Source: CAWUKT01 sp963923035
GTDB lineage: Bacteria > Bacteroidota > Bacteroidia > J057 > JADKCL01
DNA length: 9,964 bases
Reading direction: 5' to 3'
NCBI GenBank assembly: GCA_963923035.1
Contig: CAWUKT010000135.1
Span: 1 to 9,964 of the forward strand
Shown piece after piece: positions 6,227-9,964 of the stretch. Within the stretch, counting starts at the first letter, position 1. Each line of letters starts with the position of its first letter. The notes below the pieces were generated by a model. It ran no database searches and was not told the origin of the DNA. It saw only the letters and a program-made list of their open reading frames with translations. A program made the position numbers and the translations under genes.

Positions 6227-6949
6227 TCAACGGTGGTATTTGGCGCCGAGGACATAGCGTCGGTAGGTTTTCAGGAGCCGATTCTGGGAAAATCCGAGGT
6301 AATACATCGCCCAAACCAGCATGCAACCGTACAAAACCCGCCAACTGTAATTGTTTTCGACATGCTTGCGGTCGCTGGCCTCGACCACGCCCGGCAGCAA
6401 TTTGAATTTTCCTTGGCGCCGAAGGCGGGGCAAAATTTCAAAATCTTCCATCAGGATCAGGTCTTCTTTGAAGCCGCCGACCGCCTCAAAGGTGGAGCGG
6501 CGGACGAATAAGCTGGCGTCACCGCCCCGAAACATGGGCCCGCGAAAGCGGGAAACAAAGGAGACAAAGCCCAAGCCTTTTTTGGATTTGTTGTTCCCCA
6601 CCTGCCGCCGAAAACATCCGTAGTGATGGCCTTTTTCCACGGCATCCAAAATCGAAGGCGCGTAGGCATCCGGGGCCCGGCAATCGGCGTGGAGGAAAAA
6701 GAGGATTTCTCCGGTGGCCTGGGCGGCACCCTTGTTCATTTGGATGGAGCGGCGGGCCTTTTCCGAGACGATCACCCGCGCACCTGCTTCCCGAGCTCGC
6801 TCGACCGTCTTGTCTTCGCTTTTTCCATCCACCACGATCACCTCTTCCAACAGGTCCGGAGGAGTCTTCTGGAGGATGTCCTGAACCGCTTCAAAAATGA
6901 CTTTCTCTTCGTTCAGGGCCGGAATGATGACACTCAGTCTTGACTTCAT
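6227..6949 (-). CDS. Family 2 glycosyltransferase, rSAM/selenodomain-associated transferase 2 type
   Basis: The 240-residue product starts with the GT-A nucleotide-binding pattern SVIIPALNEE (6-15) and VVDGKSEDKT (39-48). It continues with the QMNKGAAQATGEILFFLHAD block (70-89), in which HAD takes the place of the metal-binding DXD motif, then GGDASLFVRRSTFEAVGGF (142-160), an acidic MEDFE (167-171) that would supply the catalytic acid, and LPRLRRQGKF. This order and spacing fit the subfamily named rSAM/selenodomain-associated transferase 2 (TIGR04283-like), reported near radical-SAM and arsenosugar-type genes in some genomes. The true donor and acceptor are unsettled. No such partner genes occur in this window. 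It has no signal peptide; the C-terminal 203-222 segment is hydrophobic and may touch the membrane. It lies downstream of tRNA-Gly and its terminator and has no clear promoter of its own. Confidence 0.88.
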   Translation of the reverse strand: MKSRLSVIIPALNEEKVIFEAVQDILQKTPPDLLEEVIVVDGKSEDKTVERAREAGARVIVSEKARRSIQMNKGAAQATGEILFFLHADCRAPDAYAPSILDAVEKGHHYGCFRRQVGNNKSKKGLGFVSFVSRFRGPMFRGGDASLFVRRSTFEAVGGFKEDLILMEDFEILPRLRRQGKFKLLPGVVEASDRKHVENNYSWRVLYGCMLVWAMYYLGFSQNRLLKTYRRYVLGAKYHR

Positions 6950-7040
6950 AGCTTAGGTTGCAGCTGCAATGTAGGGAATACCTACGGATTGGAATGTCAG
7001 TTGGATTTCAAGAAGAGGGTAGGAAGGGAAATAAAAATGA

Positions 7041-7064
7041 AAAAGCCGCAGAACTGCGGCTTTT
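7041..7064 (-). terminator. Intrinsic terminator after tRNA-Gly
   Basis: AAAAGCCGCA and TGCGGCTTTT are perfect 10-bp arms around a 4-base loop, and on the minus strand the T-run continues to five. It begins 8 bases after the 3' end of the tRNA gene. The plus-strand side also ends in TTTT, so it could work in both directions, but no plus-strand gene reaches it. Confidence 0.85.
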
Positions 7065-7071
7065 GTGTTTG

Positions 7072-7144
7072 AGCGAGAGACGAGATTCGAACTCGCGACC
7101 CCAACCTTGGCAAGGTTGTGCTCTACCAGCTGAGCTACTCTCGC
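7072..7144 (-). tRNA. tRNA-Gly (anticodon GCC)
   Basis: The minus strand folds into a complete 73-base cloverleaf: acceptor GCGAGAG/CTCTCGC with discriminator T, D-arm GCTC/GAGC, anticodon stem CAACC/GGTTG around the loop TTGCCAA, five-base variable loop, and T-arm GCGAG/CTCGT with the TTCGAAT loop. The anticodon GCC reads glycine codons GGC and GGT. The CCA end is not encoded; the bases that follow are CAA. It has its own promoter 10 bp upstream and its own terminator. Confidence 0.97.
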
Positions 7145-7154
7145 GAACGGGCTA

Positions 7155-7184
7155 CAAAGGTAATAAACTTATCTTTTACGTCAA
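7155..7184 (-). promoter_or_regulatory. Promoter of tRNA-Gly
   Basis: On the minus strand TACCTTTG (7162 to 7155) matches the TAnnTTTG element exactly, and TTG (7184 to 7182) lies 19 bp upstream. Transcription would start about 5 bases before the mature 5' end of the tRNA. The -33 TTG shares bases with the stop codon of the lipoprotein gene (7181-7183). Confidence 0.8.
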
Positions 7185-8992
7185 GAAGTTTTTTCATTTT
7201 CATCCGCACTTTTTTCAGGCTTCTCCAAACCACTCCCCCAAATCCAGATCGGATGGTAAGGGTTGTTTTTGGGAACAGGTTGGGCCACCTTTTCCCCCCC
7301 ACAACCCGGACGGCGAAGCACCTTTCGCAGGACTTCCATTTCTAATTTGCTGTCCCAAGCCGCCAATTCACAGTCCTCTCCCCGCTGAATGGGCGTGACC
7401 TCCATTTCGTTCAGCCGGAAATCATAGCGTTTGCCCTCCGGGGGGGCATAGTCGTAGGAGATGTGCTGTTTGAAATCGCCATCCTGAAGGATCAAGGCCG
7501 ATTTGGGGAAGAGGTCTTGGTCCAATTGCATGACCATCCCGATGTCTTTCATCGTGGTGATCGAGGCGTTGGCGGAGGGAGCAAAGTAGAAATTGGTCCG
7601 GAGCTTGTGGGGGAAAACAAAGAATCCAGGAATGCGTTGGGCTTCCGAGTGGCCGGGGTCAGCGCCGTAATAATCGACGAAGTAATAGACGGCGGCGGGG
7701 GTTATGAAGGGATAAATATCGAGGTTGGCGAACCCATTTTGGCTGGAATCGATGAGCATGATGAAGTCTTCCTCGCCATCTTTGTTGGAGTGGAACAGGG
7801 CGCTGCGGGGCGAATGGCCCGGTTTGGAAGGATTCACGGTCATTTTCCTAAAGTCTACCCCGGCCCCTAAATACAGCTGCGCATCCGGAGCGGGGCGTTT
7901 GATCTTCTTGGCGAATCCAGCCGCGGTTTGGATCATTTTGGCGACCGGGGGCAACACGGCCTCCCGGTCAACCGCCCGGCGCTGGCCTCCGCCCGCATCG
8001 ACGGCCCATTTTGCCAGCGAATCCTCCTCCGAGAGGGCACGACGACGTTCGGGCTGGACCAATTCATACGGATAGTCAGGTCCTTCCGTCCACAAGGGGA
8101 CCCGGCCCTGCTTCACCTGCGGCAACAAACTGCGGTTGGCGCCTCCACAGCGCTTTTTCAGGGCTGTCACCAAGTCTGGCAAAGTCATTTCCGGAGTGAC
8201 GTACTCGACATCACACGGTCGGCCGTGGCGGAGGCTGTAACGAACCTCCTTGGAGGTGCTGTCCCGCCAGGAGAGTAGGGAATACGTTTCTACATGCCCT
8301 TCCTTTAGTCCCAGTCGCTTTTCCGGGATGAGGTGAGATTTCAGCAACATGACCGAAGCCAGGTCTTTGACGTCCTTGAGCGGGCGGTTGGGATGGGGCT
8401 GGAAATATACCGTCCCCTTGCCTTCAAAATCATTGACAAAGAAACCGGGTACGACCAATGGATTTTGCCGCGATTCGTCTTCGCCGTGAAAATGAACGAA
8501 AAAGAGGATAAGGTGATCGACGTAGAAGGGGAAAACGTCGATGTTGTTGGGGCCAATGGAATCCACAATGGAAATCGCTCCGGGACTTTTTTCCGATCCG
8601 CGTCTGTAAAGGGCGTGGAAATCGTCGTTGGAAAAGCGCTCCATGGCCGGGACAAAAAATTCCAGGTCAAACCCTCTGAATTTCAACACCGAATCGGTGG
8701 CCTGGATGGGCTGAATGCGCGAAAAGAAGGATTGGGAAAGGTCAATGAGGTCTTTCAAGGTCGGCTCTTTACCATCTTTGGCCCGTCGGCGTCGTTTGAT
8801 ATCGTACTCGTCCTGCGAAGTTGCCTTGGTGGACACCTGCCAAAGTTGTTCCGGGGGAATGCGCTTGGGTTTGGGGCGGGCTTTGCGGACGGGCCGGGTA
8901 GTGGCCGTTTTTTCCTTCTCCTTTTTCTCCTCTCCACAGCTCCATCCCGCCAACACGGCTACTGCAAGCAGCAACCAGATAAATTTTCGCAT
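7181..8992 (-). CDS. Lipoprotein with two tandem copies of an unrecognised domain
   Basis: From the ATG at 8990-8992 the product is 603 residues; the open frame upstream lies antisense to the transaldolase gene and is not credible. Residues 1-19 form a signal peptide ending LAGWSC, with Cys19 as the likely lipidated residue (a relaxed lipobox). GEEKKEKEK follows, and charged residues there favour outer-membrane surface display in some Bacteroidota. A basic Pro-rich spacer (32-48) leads to two homologous units, about 80-315 and 350-590. Matching landmarks are IDVFPF (151) and LDIYPF (424), VPGFFV (181) and IPGFFV (454), VYFQPHPN (195) and FYFAPSAN (468), MLLKSHLIP (215) and MQLDQDLFP (488), RCGG (281) and GCGG (563), PLWTEG (299) and PIWIWG (581). 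Each unit has one Cys pair (260/282 and 541/564), perhaps a disulfide. I do not recognise the domain. The gene stands alone, divergent from tal. Confidence 0.85.
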   Translation of the reverse strand: MRKFIWLLLAVAVLAGWSCGEEKKEKEKTATTRPVRKARPKPKRIPPEQLWQVSTKATSQDEYDIKRRRRAKDGKEPTLKDLIDLSQSFFSRIQPIQATDSVLKFRGFDLEFFVPAMERFSNDDFHALYRRGSEKSPGAISIVDSIGPNNIDVFPFYVDHLILFFVHFHGEDESRQNPLVVPGFFVNDFEGKGTVYFQPHPNRPLKDVKDLASVMLLKSHLIPEKRLGLKEGHVETYSLLSWRDSTSKEVRYSLRHGRPCDVEYVTPEMTLPDLVTALKKRCGGANRSLLPQVKQGRVPLWTEGPDYPYELVQPERRRALSEEDSLAKWAVDAGGGQRRAVDREAVLPPVAKMIQTAAGFAKKIKRPAPDAQLYLGAGVDFRKMTVNPSKPGHSPRSALFHSNKDGEEDFIMLIDSSQNGFANLDIYPFITPAAVYYFVDYYGADPGHSEAQRIPGFFVFPHKLRTNFYFAPSANASITTMKDIGMVMQLDQDLFPKSALILQDGDFKQHISYDYAPPEGKRYDFRLNEMEVTPIQRGEDCELAAWDSKLEMEVLRKVLRRPGCGGEKVAQPVPKNNPYHPIWIWGSGLEKPEKSADENEKTS

Positions 8993-9086
8993 GGGTGTTG
9001 ATTTTGAAAGGAAGTTAAGGAATTCGGGGGCAAATAGGCAGGAGAAATCATAGGAAAAATGGAGGGGTCTGAGGATAAATGGATGA

Positions 9087-9102
9087 CAACTTTCAAAAGT
9101 TG
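9087..9102. promoter_or_regulatory. Palindrome overlapping the transaldolase -33 region
   Basis: CAACTTTCAAAAGTTG has perfect 7-bp arms around CA. It covers the place where the -33 element of the transaldolase promoter should be, and it lies about 95-110 bp upstream of the divergent lipoprotein gene. A repressor or activator site is possible. There is no candidate regulator beside it. Confidence 0.4.
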
Positions 9103-9121
9103 CAGGGGGGTGGTACTTTTG
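9091..9121 (+). promoter_or_regulatory. Promoter of the transaldolase gene
   Basis: TACTTTTG (9114-9121) matches TAnnTTTG exactly. TTTC (9091-9094) lies 19 bp upstream and is one base off the TTTG form of the -33 element. Transcription would start near 9127, about 20 bases before the ATG at 9146, which supports that start over the earlier in-frame ATG at 9059 (which lies upstream of the promoter). Confidence 0.65.
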
Positions 9122-9145
9122 GGAAACAATAAAACTCCGATTCGA

Positions 9146-9802
9146 ATGAAATTTTTTATTGATACAGCTGATCTGGACGAAATCCGCGAAGCCAATGACA
9201 TGGGAGTGTTGGACGGTGTGACGACCAACCCTTCTTTGATGGCGAAGGTCGGCGTGACTGAGCCGCTGGGACACTATGCCAAAATCTGCGAATTGGTGGA
9301 TGGAGATGTCAGTGCGGAAGTGATTTCGACTGATTTCGAAGGGATGATGAAAGAGGCGCTGGTGTTGGCGGAGATCCACGAGAATATCGTGATCAAGATT
9401 CCGATGATCCAGGATGGTGTGAAGGCGTTGAAAGCGCTGACGGATAAAGGCATCAAGACGAATTGTACCTTGATCTTCTCCTCGCTTCAGGCCATGGTGG
9501 CTGCGAAAGCAGGTGCCACCTATGTTTCTCCGTTCCTGGGCCGCCTGGACGATATTGGTCACGACGGAATGGATTTGATCGCTTCAATGCGGGAGATTTT
9601 TGACAACTATGCCTTCTCCACCGAGATTTTGGCTGCCAGCATCCGCCACCCACTCCACGTGGTACAATGCGCTGAATTGGGAGCTGATGTGGCCACGATT
9701 CCCTTCAAGGTCATCGGCCAATTGATCCAGCATCCGTTGACGGACAAAGGTTTGGCAAAGTTCCTCGCCGACCACCAGAAGAATATGGCATCCAAGGGAT
9801 AA
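9146..9802 (+). CDS. tal: Transaldolase, small TalC/FSA-like class
   Basis: The 218-residue product matches the compact transaldolase/fructose-6-phosphate aldolase family over its full length. It opens with MKFFIDTADLDEIREA and has DGVTTNPSL (23-31), AEVIST (57-62), IVIKIPMI (81-88) with Lys84 as the Schiff-base lysine, CTLIFSSLQA (107-116), YVSPFLGRLDD (126-136) and ASIRHP (164-169). At two positions that separate the activities it has Glu58 and Phe130, as transaldolases do, where E. coli fructose-6-phosphate aldolase has Gln59 and Tyr131. I therefore call it transaldolase (pentose phosphate pathway, sedoheptulose-7-phosphate plus glyceraldehyde-3-phosphate to erythrose-4-phosphate plus fructose-6-phosphate), in the cytoplasm. 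There is no Shine-Dalgarno sequence. It is monocistronic, with a promoter and a terminator; its 5' side faces the lipoprotein gene. Confidence 0.93.
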   Translation: MKFFIDTADLDEIREANDMGVLDGVTTNPSLMAKVGVTEPLGHYAKICELVDGDVSAEVISTDFEGMMKEALVLAEIHENIVIKIPMIQDGVKALKALTDKGIKTNCTLIFSSLQAMVAAKAGATYVSPFLGRLDDIGHDGMDLIASMREIFDNYAFSTEILAASIRHPLHVVQCAELGADVATIPFKVIGQLIQHPLTDKGLAKFLADHQKNMASKG

Positions 9803-9824
9803 TCACCTACGATATACCATGTAC

Positions 9825-9856
9825 AGCCGCCCTTGGTGATTCAGGGGCGGCTTTTT
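9825..9856 (+). terminator. Intrinsic terminator after transaldolase
   Basis: AGCCGCCC (9825-9832) pairs with GGGCGGCT (9845-9852), followed by TTTT and preceded by a 12-base loop. It starts 22 bases after the transaldolase stop codon. Confidence 0.85.
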
Positions 9857-9861
9857 CGTAG

Positions 9862-9964
9862 GCGAATTTTTCGCGGGCGCATCTCCGATGTGCGGACTTG
9901 GTGCACCTCCGGTGCGCGGGGGCCTTGGCTGGGTTCAGCCGGGCGCACCGGCCGGCGGTCCCGC
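9862..9964. repeat. GC-rich hairpin cluster, REP-like, cut by window end
   Basis: After the terminator the base composition turns strongly G/C. GCGAA/TTCGC (9862-9874) is followed by two similar hairpins in tandem, GCGCATC-TCC-GATGTGC (9877-9893) and GTGCACC-TCC-GGTGCGC (9901-9917), both with TCC loops and one G-T pair. GGTGCGC (9911-9917) can also pair with GCGCACC (9943-9949), enclosing GGCT/AGCC (9927-9940). No gene is visible. The pattern suggests a repetitive extragenic element; other copies would be needed to prove it. Confidence 0.45.

Noticed and set aside
6950..6990. Possible promoter for the glycosyltransferase (TACATTG) and GTAGG-GAATA-CCTAC repeat
   Set aside because: The -7 element lacks a T and there is no TTG at the right distance; the repeat has arms of only 5 bp.
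8333..9001. 222-codon plus-strand frame across the lipoprotein gene
   Set aside because: It mirrors a gene with a signal peptide and internal homologous domains; the plus-strand product shows no such features.
9059..9145. In-frame extension of the transaldolase by 29 codons
   Set aside because: The family begins at MKFFIDTAD, and the extension would lie upstream of and across the promoter at 9091-9121.
8993..9562. Open reading frame extending the lipoprotein upstream by 190 codons, antisense to the transaldolase
   Set aside because: The extension runs across the conserved transaldolase gene on the other strand, and the ATG at 8992 begins a normal lipoprotein signal peptide.
1..9964. CRISPR array, insertion sequence or prophage
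   Set aside because: No regularly spaced direct repeats, no transposase or integrase, and no phage structural genes were seen on either strand.

Overview
The window looks like chromosomal DNA of a member of the Bacteroidota, possibly a Saprospiria/Lewinella-like lineage (the lineage is a weak inference). Three points support the phylum: exact or near-exact Bacteroidota-type promoters (TTG or TTT, about 19-20 bp, then TAnnTTTG) in front of a tRNA gene, a small membrane-protein operon and the transaldolase gene; weak or absent Shine-Dalgarno sequences before most starts; and a lipoprotein with a relaxed lipobox and charged residues after the cysteine. Nothing in the window is clearly phage, transposon or CRISPR.

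Layout. Bases 76-3973 are a stack of minus-strand genes. In transcription order these are a small XRE-like DNA-binding protein with a coiled-coil tail (3973-3587); a hairpin-rich gap; a single-pass membrane protein of unknown function (3215-2475); a promoter; an 86-residue glycine-zipper protein and a two-helix membrane protein (2373-1692, 4 bp apart); and a single-pass extracytoplasmic sensor-like protein overlapping by 4 bp with an EI24/CysZ-like multi-pass membrane protein (1598-76). Bases 3974-4367 are an AT-rich intergenic region with a perfect 17-bp palindrome, a possible 19-codon leader ORF with a strong Shine-Dalgarno sequence, and several copies of an AGAATA element.

The right half holds a soluble PAS-rich histidine kinase on the plus strand (4368-6221). 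It converges, with only 5 bp between stop codons, on a family 2 glycosyltransferase resembling the rSAM/selenodomain-associated transferase 2 group (6949-6227). Then come tRNA-Gly(GCC) with its own promoter and terminator (minus strand), a 603-residue lipoprotein built of two tandem copies of one unrecognised domain (minus strand), and a divergent transaldolase of the small TalC/FSA-like class with transaldolase-type active-site residues (plus strand), followed by a terminator. The last 100 bases are a GC-rich cluster of hairpins resembling a REP-type intergenic repeat, cut by the window end.

How they fit together. Most neighbours are not one pathway. The most system-like parts are the minus-strand membrane-protein cassette at 76-3215, with four or five co-directional membrane proteins (two pairs apparently translationally coupled), and the XRE regulator with a candidate operator upstream. 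The most striking single protein is the duplicated lipoprotein, in which a pair of cysteines is conserved in both copies.
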